A stretch of 64,000 nt of DNA from Pseudoflavonifractor sp. Lineage in GTDB: Bacteria; Bacteroidota; Bacteroidia; Bacteroidales; Muribaculaceae. The notes under the pieces were generated by a model. That model worked only from the letters and a program-made list of their open reading frames with translations, searched no databases and had not been told where the DNA came from. Shown piece after piece: positions 54,031 to 63,105 of the stretch (position 1 is its first letter; each line of letters begins with the position of its first letter). The DNA lies in the NCBI GenBank assembly GCA_023667145.1, contig JAMPAQ010000001.1, forward strand, positions 226,778 through 290,777, given 5' to 3'. A program made the position numbers and the translations under genes.

Positions 54031-54603
54031 TCAGAAGTAGAAGTTCTCAGGGCATGGGTGGAAGAGCATCCCGCTGCCTACCTCCATCGCGATGTTCTCG
54101 CCCATGGAGTTGGCCACGATGGCGAGGGCAAACAGCGCTGACGAGGCGGGGCCGTTGGCGGTGATGATGCGGTCGAGCGCCACGACCGGCTCATCGACGA
54201 TGTCGACGCCGGGGCATTGCTTCTCAAATCCCGGATAGCAGGTGGCACGCTTGCCGTCGAGGATGCCGAGGGGGGCGAGGACAACGGCAGGTGAGGCGCA
54301 GATGGCGGCAATCTTGCCGTGCTTGGCCTGATGCTTCAGCATGGTCGTGAGCTGATGGCACTCGGAGAGGTTGGTTGCGCCGGGCATACCGCCGGGGAGT
54401 ATCATCCACTCGGGGTGGACATCGAGTACTTCGTCGAGAATGAAGTCGGCAGTGACTGTCACACCGTGGGCCCCCGTTACCTCGCGTGAGCCAGACACAG
54501 ACACCGACTTGATGTCCATACCGGCACGCCGCATGATATCAATTACACTGATTGCCTCGATTTCCTCAAAACCGGTGGCAAGAAAAATAAGAGATTGTTT
54601 CAT
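54031..54603 (-). CDS. DJ-1/PfpI family protein
   Basis: A 190-residue flavodoxin-like protein. The nucleophile elbow AAICASPAVV places the reactive cysteine at 102, with Glu15 or 16 (FEEIEAIS) as the usual partner. Members are chaperone-like deglycases, glyoxalases or peptidase-like sensors of oxidative damage. It is probably monocistronic; a -7 box lies 11 bases upstream, giving an almost leaderless transcript. Confidence 0.9.
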   Translation of the reverse strand: MKQSLIFLATGFEEIEAISVIDIMRRAGMDIKSVSVSGSREVTGAHGVTVTADFILDEVLDVHPEWMILPGGMPGATNLSECHQLTTMLKHQAKHGKIAAICASPAVVLAPLGILDGKRATCYPGFEKQCPGVDIVDEPVVALDRIITANGPASSALFALAIVANSMGENIAMEVGSGMLFHPCPENFYF

Positions 54604-54613
54604 TGTCTTTTGG

Positions 54614-54621
54614 CAAAATTA
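54614..54621 (-). promoter_or_regulatory. -7 box of the DJ-1/PfpI gene
   Basis: TAATTTTG on the minus strand (complement of 54614-54621), only 10 bases from the ATG (54601-54603). The TSS would fall within a few bases of the start codon. Confidence 0.5.
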
Positions 54622-54680
54622 GGTTTAGGTGATATAAGGGTTAGATAAAACTTAATGATTACAAATGTAACATTCTTTTC

Positions 54681-54713
54681 TTGATAATGTTCAAATGATT
54701 TTAGTTAATTTTG
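54681..54713 (+). promoter_or_regulatory. Promoter of apbE
   Basis: TTG (54681-54683), 22 bp, TAATTTTG (54706-54713). The start at 54740 follows. An in-frame start at 54695 would sit inside the promoter. Confidence 0.55.
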
Positions 54714-54739
54714 GGGAAAAATCAGAATATTTTTGTGAT

Positions 54740-55744
54740 ATGGGAACTAACAGGCTTACACACTGTGCTGTCGTGGCCATATTGGCTGTCGTTGGCGCCG
54801 CCACGGGCGGTTGTGGCAGGGAGTCTTACCGCGAGATGTCGGGAGCGGTGTGGGGCACGACCTACAGTATTATATACCGCTCTGACAAGGCGCTTGACGA
54901 CTCAGTCAGGGCCGAGATGAGGCGCGTGGAGCAGTCGCTGTCGATGTTTAGCGACTCATCGACGGTGAGCCGCGTCAACCGTGGCGAGACATCGGTGACC
55001 GACCCGCTGTTTGCCGAGGTGTTTGCCGAGGCGCGGCGGGTGTCGGCGGCAAGCGGCGGCGCGTTTGACCCGACCGTGGCCCCGCTTGTCGAGCTGTGGG
55101 GGTTTGGCCGGGGCAAGGTGTCGGGGACGCCATCGCCACAAGCGATTGACAGTGTGCTGGCGGCGGTCGGGATCGCCGACTGCCGAATGGAGGGGCTGAC
55201 GGTGGTGAGGAAGCACAGCGGGACACAGTTTGACTTCAGCGCCATAGCCAAGGGGTATGGGTGTGACCGCGTGGCGGCGATGCTCAGGCGCAACGGCTGC
55301 GCGGATTACATGGTCGAGATCGGGGGGGAGATAACGGTCGGTGGCGCGTCGCCACGCGGTGACCGCTGGCGCGTGATGATTGACGCGCCGGTGGAGGGTG
55401 ATGTGCCGGTGCATGAGCGGCTCGCGGTGATAGAGCCGCCGGAGGGTGGGGTGGCGACCTCGGGCAACTACCGCAACTACCGCGACACCCCTGATGGCCG
55501 GATAGGGCATACGATCGACCCCGCGACGGGCCGTCCGCGCCTGACGCGCACGCTGAGCGCGACGGTGACGGCCCCGGCGTGCATGACCGCCGACGCGCTG
55601 GCCACCGCGTGCATGGCCATGGAGCCTGACAGCGCCCTGGCGATGGTGGAGCGGATGGCGGGGGTGGAGGCCCTGGTGGTGACCCGCGACAGCGCGGGGG
55701 GAATGGCGGTGCGCCATACGGTCGGTTTCCCGCCGATGAGATAG
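54740..55744 (+). CDS. apbE: FAD:protein FMN transferase lipoprotein
   Basis: A 334-residue ApbE-family enzyme with a lipobox TGGC (Cys25). It transfers FMN from FAD to a Thr of exported flavoproteins such as NqrB/NqrC or RnfD/RnfG subunits. Seen: the conserved SAIAKGYGCDRVA, EIGGEITVGG and the C-terminal IGHTIDPATGRP metal site. The Nqr or Rnf genes are not in this window. Base composition is GC-rich, as in the core genome. The promoter is inside the longer frame, so 54740 is the start. Confidence 0.93.
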   Translation: MGTNRLTHCAVVAILAVVGAATGGCGRESYREMSGAVWGTTYSIIYRSDKALDDSVRAEMRRVEQSLSMFSDSSTVSRVNRGETSVTDPLFAEVFAEARRVSAASGGAFDPTVAPLVELWGFGRGKVSGTPSPQAIDSVLAAVGIADCRMEGLTVVRKHSGTQFDFSAIAKGYGCDRVAAMLRRNGCADYMVEIGGEITVGGASPRGDRWRVMIDAPVEGDVPVHERLAVIEPPEGGVATSGNYRNYRDTPDGRIGHTIDPATGRPRLTRTLSATVTAPACMTADALATACMAMEPDSALAMVERMAGVEALVVTRDSAGGMAVRHTVGFPPMR

Positions 55745-56062
55745 GTGTTACAATTTGGTTAAGGCTTTGCGGGAATCGGCAAAATTACTAATTTTGCACT
55801 ACCAACCGTCAGGGACGCTGACCGCGCTTGTGGTCGGTGATGGCGGGCGGTCTTGCGGCGGGGAAATTGCCGCAAAAAAAGACCGGCTGTCTCACGACAA
55901 CCGGACTGTTTTTAACCTTAAATCTAATACCATGAAAAACACAGTGCAAATATAGTAATTATACTTTCAGAACATCGTTGGGACGGAAAGGTTTTGGCTT
56001 TAACCGTCTTTAACAGTTTGAAATTGTGTAATGCCTTAATAACCAATAAATAAAAGAAAAAC
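55745..56062 (+). promoter_or_regulatory. Structured 5' leader of the rprY-rprX operon (318 bases)
   Basis: A near-perfect promoter (TTTG 55766-55769, 19 bp, TAATTTTG 55789-55796) starts RNA near 55803, about 260 bases before rprY. Hairpin A pairs CGGTCTT-GCGGC (55848-55859) with GCCGC...AAGACCG (55869-55885). Hairpin B pairs CCGG-c-TGTC (55883-55891) with GACA-a-CCGG (55896-55904) and is followed by TGTTTTT, like a terminator. A and B share bases 55883-55885 and so compete. A micro-ORF starts at 55932, and a third hairpin (55982-56008) follows. This is the layout of an attenuation-type leader. Confidence 0.6.
55932..55955 (+). CDS. Seven-residue micro-ORF in the leader
   Basis: ATGAAAAACACAGTGCAAATATAG would encode MKNTVQI. 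It follows the terminator-like hairpin by 18 bases. Whether it is translated is unknown; its AAAAAC start context is typical of Bacteroidota initiation sites. It may be a leader peptide or accidental. Confidence 0.3.
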   Translation: MKNTVQI

Positions 56063-56773
56063 ATGAGAATCAAGATACTTGTGGTCGATGACGAGGAGTC
56101 GATGTGCGAGATATTGAAATACAATCTCGAGAAGGATGGGTATGAGGTCGACTATGCCCTTGGGGGCGAGGAGGCCCTGACGCTCGACCTGCCGAGCTAC
56201 TCGCTGTTTATCCTCGACATCATGATGGACAGCATAAGCGGCTTTGACCTTGCCAAACGGCTGAAAAACAACAGCGCGACCGAGAACAAGCCGATAATAT
56301 TTTGCTCGGCACTCAATGACGAGGAGGACACGGTGATGGGACTCAATATCGGCGGTGACGACTATATCACCAAGCCGTTTAACGTGAGCGAGGTGCTGGC
56401 GAGGGTGCGTGCGGTGTTGCGCCGCAGCCACATATCGGACCAGCTGATATACAACCGCACCCAGACGGGTCACGAGCCTGACATCACGTTCAAGAAGCTG
56501 CGCGTCGACCGCAACGAGAAGATAAGCTACCTCAACGGCGAGCCGCTCGACCTGACAAAGACGGAGTTTGAGATATTGCTGTTTTTCATGACCCACCGCA
56601 ACCGCATATACTCACGCGAGGAGATCATCAAGTCGGTATGGCCCGGCGACGTGGTGGTGACCAACCGTACGATAGACACAAACATAGCCCGCCTGCGCAA
56701 GAAACTCGGCGAGTACGGTAACAATATCATCACCCGCCTGGGATTCGGCTATGGGTTCAAGGAGACATATTAG
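56063..56773 (+). CDS. rprY: OmpR-family response regulator
   Basis: A 236-residue regulator. The receiver domain has the acidic pocket DD at 9-10, phosphoacceptor Asp52 in FILDIMMD and a lysine in ITKPFN near 101. The C-terminal winged helix (about 135-234) ends LGFGYGFKETY. Phosphorylated by the adjacent histidine kinase, it would control transcription. It is best matched to RprY of Bacteroides by partner and order (name by homology). The stop overlaps the kinase gene by 23 bases. Confidence 0.9.
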   Translation: MRIKILVVDDEESMCEILKYNLEKDGYEVDYALGGEEALTLDLPSYSLFILDIMMDSISGFDLAKRLKNNSATENKPIIFCSALNDEEDTVMGLNIGGDDYITKPFNVSEVLARVRAVLRRSHISDQLIYNRTQTGHEPDITFKKLRVDRNEKISYLNGEPLDLTKTEFEILLFFMTHRNRIYSREEIIKSVWPGDVVVTNRTIDTNIARLRKKLGEYGNNIITRLGFGYGFKETY

Positions 56774-58259
56774 CTATCGCTGGCGATTGTTCATACCGCT
56801 TGTGACGATGCTGTGGGGCCTGATAATCGTCATGGCCATCTTCCAGTATGACCGCGAGCGGGCGTATCGTATCAATAATATAAAGGAGCAGCTGAGTCTC
56901 ATCAACAGCCGCATCATGAATGCCTATGAGCTGGACCTGGACTTGTCGCAGTTCATGCAGTTTCTCAGTGGCTACTTCTCCGACAACATGTATGAGGACT
57001 TGCGTGTCACGGTGTATGACGAGCGCAAGGTGCCCATCTATTGCATAGGACCGCTGTTGCCACGCGTGTCGGTCGACGGCAAGATACCCGAGGACTTGCG
57101 GCAGTTTGAGGAGTCGGGGGTGGGGCAGACCCTCAGGACAAGCATACCTCATGATGACTCAAACTTCGATGGCGATGGCGGGGAGTTTCTGTTCTCGTCC
57201 CACCGCAGCCCCGACGGCAAGATTGACGTGTTCATCTCGCTGCCCTACACGGTGACGGTGGCCTCGGCGCTGTCGTCGGGCAACGGGCTGTGGCTGTTTA
57301 TCCTGGCGTTGGCGGTGGTGGTGACCATCATCGCCTACATAACGACATCGGTCGTGAGCAAGAACGTCAGGCTGTTGCGCGACTTTGCGAGCCGCGCCAC
57401 CCGCGACAAGGACTTTGTGGCCGACGACGCGTTTCCCCATGACGAGCTCGGAGACATATCGCGTGAGATAGTCCACCTCTACCGCGAGAAGTCAAAGGCC
57501 CGCAAGGCGATGGAGGAGGAACACCGCATAGCCATCGCCGCCAACGAGGAGAAGATGCAAATGAAAAAGCAGTTGACCAACAACATATCCCACGAGCTGA
57601 AGACCCCGGTGGGGGCGATAAAGGGCTATCTCGACTCGATCGTGGATAATGAGGATATGGACGAGGGGCTGCGGCGCAACTTCCTGATAAAGGCGCAGCA
57701 GCACATGAACCGCCTGTGCTCGCTGCTCAACGACCTGTCGACGATAACGCGGCTTGAAGATGGCAGCAACCTGCTGATGTTTGAGCCGCTAAACTTCCAC
57801 ACGATGATATTCTCTATCGCCGCCGAGTTTGAGAAGTCGCCGCTGTTGGGGGGAATGGAGTTTGTCTACGACATACCTCTCGACTGCATAGTCAAGGGAA
57901 ACCAGAATCTGCTCTACGGGGCTGTGCTAAACCTGATACGCAATGCCGAGGCATACTCGCGCGGCAGCGAGATCGGGATACGCTGTGTCGGGCAGGATGA
58001 GCGGCTGTACACGTTTGAGTTCTGGGACAACGGTACGGGTGTAGGGGAGCAGTACCTGCCACACCTGTTTGAGCGGTTTTTCCGCATCGACAAGGGCCGT
58101 TCGCGCAAGAACGGCGGCACGGGCCTGGGATTGCCAATCGTAAAGAATACTATCGTGGCCCACGGGGGCACGGTAGAGGTGTCAAACCGCGAGGAGGGGG
58201 GGCTGATGTTCACGTTCACGCTTGAGCGGTGGCATGGGGAGGATGCCGGAAATGAGTGA
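56751..58259 (+). CDS. rprX: Sensor histidine kinase
   Basis: A 502-residue membrane kinase: a first helix (about 13-31), a sensory periplasmic region of about 150 residues, a second helix (about 183-203), HAMP-like region, then the H box NNISHELKTPVGAIKGYLDSI-type motif with phospho-His281, N, G1 and G2 boxes (NLIRNAEAY, DNGTGVG, GGTGLGLPIVKN). It autophosphorylates and passes phosphate to RprY. It overlaps both neighbours, so the three genes are co-translated. The signal sensed is unknown. Confidence 0.9.
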   Translation: MGSRRHISYRWRLFIPLVTMLWGLIIVMAIFQYDRERAYRINNIKEQLSLINSRIMNAYELDLDLSQFMQFLSGYFSDNMYEDLRVTVYDERKVPIYCIGPLLPRVSVDGKIPEDLRQFEESGVGQTLRTSIPHDDSNFDGDGGEFLFSSHRSPDGKIDVFISLPYTVTVASALSSGNGLWLFILALAVVVTIIAYITTSVVSKNVRLLRDFASRATRDKDFVADDAFPHDELGDISREIVHLYREKSKARKAMEEEHRIAIAANEEKMQMKKQLTNNISHELKTPVGAIKGYLDSIVDNEDMDEGLRRNFLIKAQQHMNRLCSLLNDLSTITRLEDGSNLLMFEPLNFHTMIFSIAAEFEKSPLLGGMEFVYDIPLDCIVKGNQNLLYGAVLNLIRNAEAYSRGSEIGIRCVGQDERLYTFEFWDNGTGVGEQYLPHLFERFFRIDKGRSRKNGGTGLGLPIVKNTIVAHGGTVEVSNREEGGLMFTFTLERWHGEDAGNE

Positions 58260-59418
58260 GCTGATGCCGGCGGTGTCGTTGACGCTGTTTGTCGTGGCTC
58301 TCGGGTGTACACTGTTCTTGGTGCTGTCTTACCGGCGGCGGCTGTCGGTCGTGGCCTCGGTCTCCGCTGCCCCGGAAGGCGGGGATGGCGAGGCTGTCCC
58401 GGTGTCGGTGATTGTCTATGCCGGGGCTGACTCCGAGGGACTGGCGCGGTTGTTGCCGGCGATACTCGGGCAGCGGTATGACGCGCCGTTTGAGGTGATT
58501 GTGATAAATGAGGGTCGCTCTGAGGCTACTGACGAGGTTGTGGCTCGGTTGCAGCTGACCCATGGTAATCTGTACCAATCGTTCACGCCATGTGACACGC
58601 GCAATCTGAGCCGTCGCAAGCTGGCGCTGACCATTGGCATCAAGGCTGCCCGCCACGAGGTGGTGGTGCTGACGTGTGCCGATGCGGTCATAGGGTCAGA
58701 CGTATGGCTGTCGGCCATGGCCCGTCATTTCAGCCGGCGGGAGGTGGAGATGGTGCTCGGATATGCCTCTCCCGACCTTGAGGGGGTAGGGGGCATCAAG
58801 GAGCGGTGGTTGTCGTATGACGCGGCGGCTGCCGGGATGCAATACCTGTCGGCGGCATTGGACGGCCGACCATATCGTGGCAACGGGTGGAACCTGGCTT
58901 ACAGGCGGCGGCTGTTTTTTGAAAACAAGGGATTCTCGCGGTCGCTCAACCTGCGATATGGCGATGATGACCTGTTTGTAAATGAGGTTGCGCGTGGGGA
59001 TAATGCCGTGGTGGAGCTGTCGCCGGAGAGTGTGTTGGCGATCCGTGATGACGACATGGTGCGGTTGTGCCGCGAGATGCGCCGCCGCAGATGGTATGTG
59101 GCTCCGCTGCTGCATACGCGTGAGCGCCGGTACTTCGGGCTGTGTTCGGTCACGGTGTGGGGATGGTTGGCGGCGAGTGTCGCGGCTGTTGCGATGGGGT
59201 GGCGGCATATCCTGGTATGGGCTGTGGCTGTGGCGATTCTCCTTGCGCTGTGGATCCCGTTGGTGACGGCATGGCGCCGGGCATCGGTGGCGCTCAAGTC
59301 GCGGCGGCTTTGCCTGACCCTCCCGCTGATGATGCTGTGGCGGCCTGTCTCCAACCTCATCACCCGCCTGTACGTGTCACGCCACCGCTCCCGCATGTAC
59401 ACCTGGCACTCCGAGTGA
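58252..59418 (+). CDS. Membrane glycosyltransferase family 2
   Basis: A 388-residue GT2 enzyme with one membrane helix at each end (residues about 5-24 and, after the catalytic domain, about 300-345 in two segments). The catalytic domain has VSVIVYAGADSEGL, the DxD-equivalent TCADAVIGSD and YGDDDLFVNE. It would add sugars to a membrane-linked or surface glycan. The start is within the end of the kinase gene (8-base overlap); an ATG 9 bases earlier is also possible. Coupling to RprXY suggests shared regulation with envelope functions (inference). Confidence 0.82.
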   Translation: MSELMPAVSLTLFVVALGCTLFLVLSYRRRLSVVASVSAAPEGGDGEAVPVSVIVYAGADSEGLARLLPAILGQRYDAPFEVIVINEGRSEATDEVVARLQLTHGNLYQSFTPCDTRNLSRRKLALTIGIKAARHEVVVLTCADAVIGSDVWLSAMARHFSRREVEMVLGYASPDLEGVGGIKERWLSYDAAAAGMQYLSAALDGRPYRGNGWNLAYRRRLFFENKGFSRSLNLRYGDDDLFVNEVARGDNAVVELSPESVLAIRDDDMVRLCREMRRRRWYVAPLLHTRERRYFGLCSVTVWGWLAASVAAVAMGWRHILVWAVAVAILLALWIPLVTAWRRASVALKSRRLCLTLPLMMLWRPVSNLITRLYVSRHRSRMYTWHSE

Positions 59419-59457
59419 CCCGTCGTTTTTTGACACATGCAATAATGTTATGTGACT

Positions 59458-60702
59458 TCAAGAGACTTGCTTATATTCTGCGTATTTTGTGATGTCGAGT
59501 TGCTTGAGGATGGCGATGAGGACATCGACGACGATGCTGTTGCCGGCCTGCTGGTACATCGCGGTGTCGGAAACTACAATTTTGAAAGAGTCCTTGAAGC
59601 CCATGAGACGCAGGCACTCACGAGGTGTCAGTTTGCGGATGCGCCCTTTGTGGGTGACATAGTTGTCGATGCCGGCACGGTGCATCTTGTGCATTGACTG
59701 TAGGAGCGGTCGGGCTACGTCCAAGTCAGTCTCGGTTGAGGTCTTGAAATTTTTGGTGCCGGGCGCGAGGACATAGTTGCGCACTTTGTCGGACAAATAG
59801 TATTTTTCCTCAACATCGCGCACGTCAAAGATAAATTCGTCCCATCCCTCCTCGTGCGGCTCGTCGGCGAGTGCCGGATGGTAGACAAAGTCGCCGTGCC
59901 AGTTGAACTGTTGGTTTCGCTTCTGACATAGTGCCACATCACCGTTTATCTGAGTGTAGCATTTTGTGCGGTTTTTGGTGGAGGTGACAAATTTAATGCC
60001 CTTTTCCTTGAGGAAGTACTTGGTCATGATGTAGTCCTCAAGGAAATCATACATCCGATATTCCAGAGGGATGGCGGCGGGGAATACAAAATCAGTCGGC
60101 TTCTTGAACCCTATGCAGAAGATGCGCTCGCGGTGTTGCGGTATGCCGTAATCCTTGCTGTTGAGCGTATGGAAGCATATATGGTATCCGCAATAATCCT
60201 CAAACGTGTGCCTGATGACATCCCAGGTGTTGCCGTTGTCATGGCTCAGGAGTCCCTTGACATTCTCGAAGATGAACACCTTGGGCTGGCACTCTTTCAC
60301 GACGCGGGCAAACTCGCGGAAAAGGGTGCCGCGTGTGTCCTCAAATCCCTTGCGCTTGCCAACCATCGAAAAGGCTTGGCATGGTGCTCCACCGACAAAA
60401 AGGTCAACCTTGCCAAGGTATGGGATCGCATCCAGATTGTGGATGTCGGAGTGCCATTGGGTCTCGGAAATGTGGTAGTTTGCGAAGTAAGATTTCTTGC
60501 ACTTATCGTCGATGTCTCCCGCAAAGGCTATCTCGAAGTCCAGGCCGAGACGTTGGAACGCGTGCTCGATGGCTCCTATGCCGCTAAAGGAGGTGGCCAA
60601 CCTGATTTTTCGTTCGGGATGACTGAACTCCAGGTCTTTCCAATCAACGAAGATGTCGGTCGGCGGGAACAGCGAGTTTGCGGTATTGTTGGTTTCGGCC
60701 AT
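59458..60702 (-). CDS. DNA cytosine-5 methyltransferase (orphan)
   Basis: A 414-residue C5 methyltransferase with all key motifs: SAM-binding FSGIGAIEHAFQ (39-50), catalytic PCQ at 107-109 (Cys108), ENV at 146-148, the QHRERIFCIGF motif VIII and GNSIVVDVL motif X. The region between VIII and X is the target-recognition domain. No restriction endonuclease gene is nearby, so it is probably a solitary regulator or a phage-derived defence escape gene. Lower GC than flanking genes. Confidence 0.92.
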   Translation of the reverse strand: MAETNNTANSLFPPTDIFVDWKDLEFSHPERKIRLATSFSGIGAIEHAFQRLGLDFEIAFAGDIDDKCKKSYFANYHISETQWHSDIHNLDAIPYLGKVDLFVGGAPCQAFSMVGKRKGFEDTRGTLFREFARVVKECQPKVFIFENVKGLLSHDNGNTWDVIRHTFEDYCGYHICFHTLNSKDYGIPQHRERIFCIGFKKPTDFVFPAAIPLEYRMYDFLEDYIMTKYFLKEKGIKFVTSTKNRTKCYTQINGDVALCQKRNQQFNWHGDFVYHPALADEPHEEGWDEFIFDVRDVEEKYYLSDKVRNYVLAPGTKNFKTSTETDLDVARPLLQSMHKMHRAGIDNYVTHKGRIRKLTPRECLRLMGFKDSFKIVVSDTAMYQQAGNSIVVDVLIAILKQLDITKYAEYKQVS

Positions 60703-60773
60703 AGATGATAAATGGATAGCGGTTGGTGCAGACTGGCGATAAGCCTTTGTCCACGTTGGCGTGTTTGCTATTG

Positions 60774-60781
60774 CAAAGATA
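60774..60781 (-). promoter_or_regulatory. -7 box of the DNA methyltransferase gene
   Basis: Minus-strand TATCTTTG (complement of 60774-60781), 72 bases before the methyltransferase start; -33 not evident. Confidence 0.5.
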
Positions 60782-60873
60782 GCAAAAAATCGGGGATGTC
60801 AGTAATCATGGTGACGGAATGTACCGGCACGATACTCCGATATTAATGGAATTGACGCGTGGGTGTCCATGGC

Positions 60874-63105
60874 CTATTCCGGAAGGACTTTGGCGTCGAT
60901 GATGGTGCGGTCGCCGTGGAAGTGTTGGTAGTTTGGGACGAATTGAGTGCTTGCGTAGGCTTTGCCTTGCAGGATGAGATGGACAGTGTCAAACGACGGG
61001 ATGGCTACATCCCTGTAGACGTAGCGCCCGGGACTCCACGAGAAGCCCGCTACGGGTCCGGTCATGTAGGTGACATCAAAATAGTGCTGGGGAGTCGATT
61101 GGCTGCCTACCCATACATAATCCTCCTTGATGACCTCGCGGACTACGTTGAATCCCGTGATGTATAGTTCCCGAGTAAACTCACCATCGGTCGCAGTGTT
61201 GTCCTTGTCGATGATATTGCCTCCCAACAAGTAGTATAGCTCGGAGTGATTCAACTGGTTGTATAGGGTTCTCGCATACCATATAAGGTCACTTACGCTG
61301 CCGGAATATGAAATCTTTCCAAGGAAATCGTACTTTCCTGTGGATTGGTTGACGGACCCGAATGGTTGGCTCTCCAATATATCGACCTTGTCGATATTAT
61401 GGCTTGGGCGCATGGTGCGGGACACTGAGATGTGGTCATAGGTGGTCTTTCCATCGCGTTGTCCATATCTTATCACCAGGGGTATAGTGACATGTATATC
61501 TCCATCCCCGGTCATGGTGTAGTAGAGGTTGCACCTCGCAAAATCAATGATGAACGAAAGGTTTATATTGTTTCCGTCAACGGTAAAGGGTGTGTTGAGG
61601 ATACCGTCGACATCTTGCCAGTTTTCCTGCCAGGTGTCATAGGTGATGCCAGTGTAACCGGGCCATGGTGTACCGTAAGACAAGTCGATGTCGGTGTCAT
61701 ATCCGATGCCGATGTCGGTTATCTGTGACGGGTCGAGGGACGAGACCCTGATGTCTATGTCAATATGGGGGTTGCAGCTGTCTTTGTATTTGCCGTATGT
61801 GACACAGTCTTTCTTACAGGTTATGTTGTCAAGTCTGGGTGTGGGGTCGGGAATATCCTCCCTGTCTGTCGTAAAGTCGATGGCATCGGAGCTAAATGTA
61901 AGGTTGAGACCGTCTACAACACACTCATACACGATGTAGTAGAGATAATCGGTGTGAGGTAGGAGTTTGTCAATGGGGTAGCTAAGTGTGAACGACTGTG
62001 AGGAGACCATCTCAATAGATGGAGTTAACTCGCTCCATGGTTCATCGTCAAGTAGCTTATGGAATTTGAGCTTGATTGTTCCGTTGATTCCGGCGGTGGA
62101 TGTGAATGAACCCTTGAGATTGGCCGACGTGCTTGTGATGTCTGATGGGGTTGTCGCGGTGATCTCGATGTTGTATTTCGTGCGGTAGAAGTCCCTGTAT
62201 TTCTCCATTTGCTTTGAATCGGGGAACATGTCATTGAGCAAGTCATCGGTGCTTCCGGCCAGCGACTCCAAGTCAGAGATGAACTCGCCCCAGGAGAAGC
62301 CGCTGGTTCCTAATACGGATGCGGTTGATGCGGCGAAACTTGCGAAGTCACGCGCAAGGATTATACCGTCGACAACAAGGAACTGGTTGTGTAGCTCGGG
62401 GTTTTTGCCAAGGTCGGTGTAATTCTGCACCAGGTTCTTGATGCCTGACAGGGGGTCGTCGATGATTCCTTGTATATTCTGAATGACTTCATGCAGTCGC
62501 ACAGGGTCAAACGAAACGGCAGCAGCGTCCTTGGCGGTAAGATGAGTGTCGCGCAGGGGCAGCAGATCTGAATGGTCGATTGTCGCCCCGTCTTCTGTAA
62601 GCTCCACGAGGTCTTCAGGGCCATCAACCATGCGGATGTGGGAGTAGAGGCTTCGGGTCGTGAAAAACTTTTTTGCTTGGCCGAGGTCATCGGTATAAAG
62701 CAGCAGCCTCTCATTGTTGTAGGCCGATGCTGCCAAGATGGTGTCATTAGCTCCGAAGTCGCCATTCTTACTGGCCAACAGACAAGCGCGGTTGTCGATG
62801 ATTATCTTTTTGAAGATGCCTTGTGGACAGGATTTCTCATAGATGCGGTAGTCGCCATCAAAATCATCGGAGAGGTTTGCATCCTCAATCACAATTCGCT
62901 CAATCTCTCCGACCTGCATGTCGTGTACATTGCCATTCAATGAGATTGATGATGTCTGACCGCCATTGTCATGGAGGACGGTGGGATTGGAGGAGGCGTA
63001 AAATCCGTGAAAGGAGCCGTCGCTCATGTGATAGTGGACATATTTGTCAGCGCTGGCGGTGATAATTGTCAGGAATGCTATAAGAAGTAGGGTCGGGCGC
63101 TTCAT
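60874..63105 (-). CDS. Exported FN3-like protein of unknown function
   Basis: A 743-residue protein with a signal peptide (RPTLLLIAFLTIITASADKY, cut near residue 19). A first domain (about 20-75) has the VHYHMSDGSFHGFY...EIERIVIED pattern common at the N-terminus of Bacteroidales surface proteins. A middle helical section (about 170-310) contains LHEVIQNIQGIIDDPLSGIKNLVQNY. The region around 325-420 has a fibronectin type III feel (TSTSANLKGSFTST...YLYYIVYECVVDGL), and the last 300 residues are beta-rich. No sorting tail is apparent. Overlaps the next upstream gene by 4 bases. Role unknown. Confidence 0.65.
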   Translation of the reverse strand: MKRPTLLLIAFLTIITASADKYVHYHMSDGSFHGFYASSNPTVLHDNGGQTSSISLNGNVHDMQVGEIERIVIEDANLSDDFDGDYRIYEKSCPQGIFKKIIIDNRACLLASKNGDFGANDTILAASAYNNERLLLYTDDLGQAKKFFTTRSLYSHIRMVDGPEDLVELTEDGATIDHSDLLPLRDTHLTAKDAAAVSFDPVRLHEVIQNIQGIIDDPLSGIKNLVQNYTDLGKNPELHNQFLVVDGIILARDFASFAASTASVLGTSGFSWGEFISDLESLAGSTDDLLNDMFPDSKQMEKYRDFYRTKYNIEITATTPSDITSTSANLKGSFTSTAGINGTIKLKFHKLLDDEPWSELTPSIEMVSSQSFTLSYPIDKLLPHTDYLYYIVYECVVDGLNLTFSSDAIDFTTDREDIPDPTPRLDNITCKKDCVTYGKYKDSCNPHIDIDIRVSSLDPSQITDIGIGYDTDIDLSYGTPWPGYTGITYDTWQENWQDVDGILNTPFTVDGNNINLSFIIDFARCNLYYTMTGDGDIHVTIPLVIRYGQRDGKTTYDHISVSRTMRPSHNIDKVDILESQPFGSVNQSTGKYDFLGKISYSGSVSDLIWYARTLYNQLNHSELYYLLGGNIIDKDNTATDGEFTRELYITGFNVVREVIKEDYVWVGSQSTPQHYFDVTYMTGPVAGFSWSPGRYVYRDVAIPSFDTVHLILQGKAYASTQFVPNYQHFHGDRTIIDAKVLPE

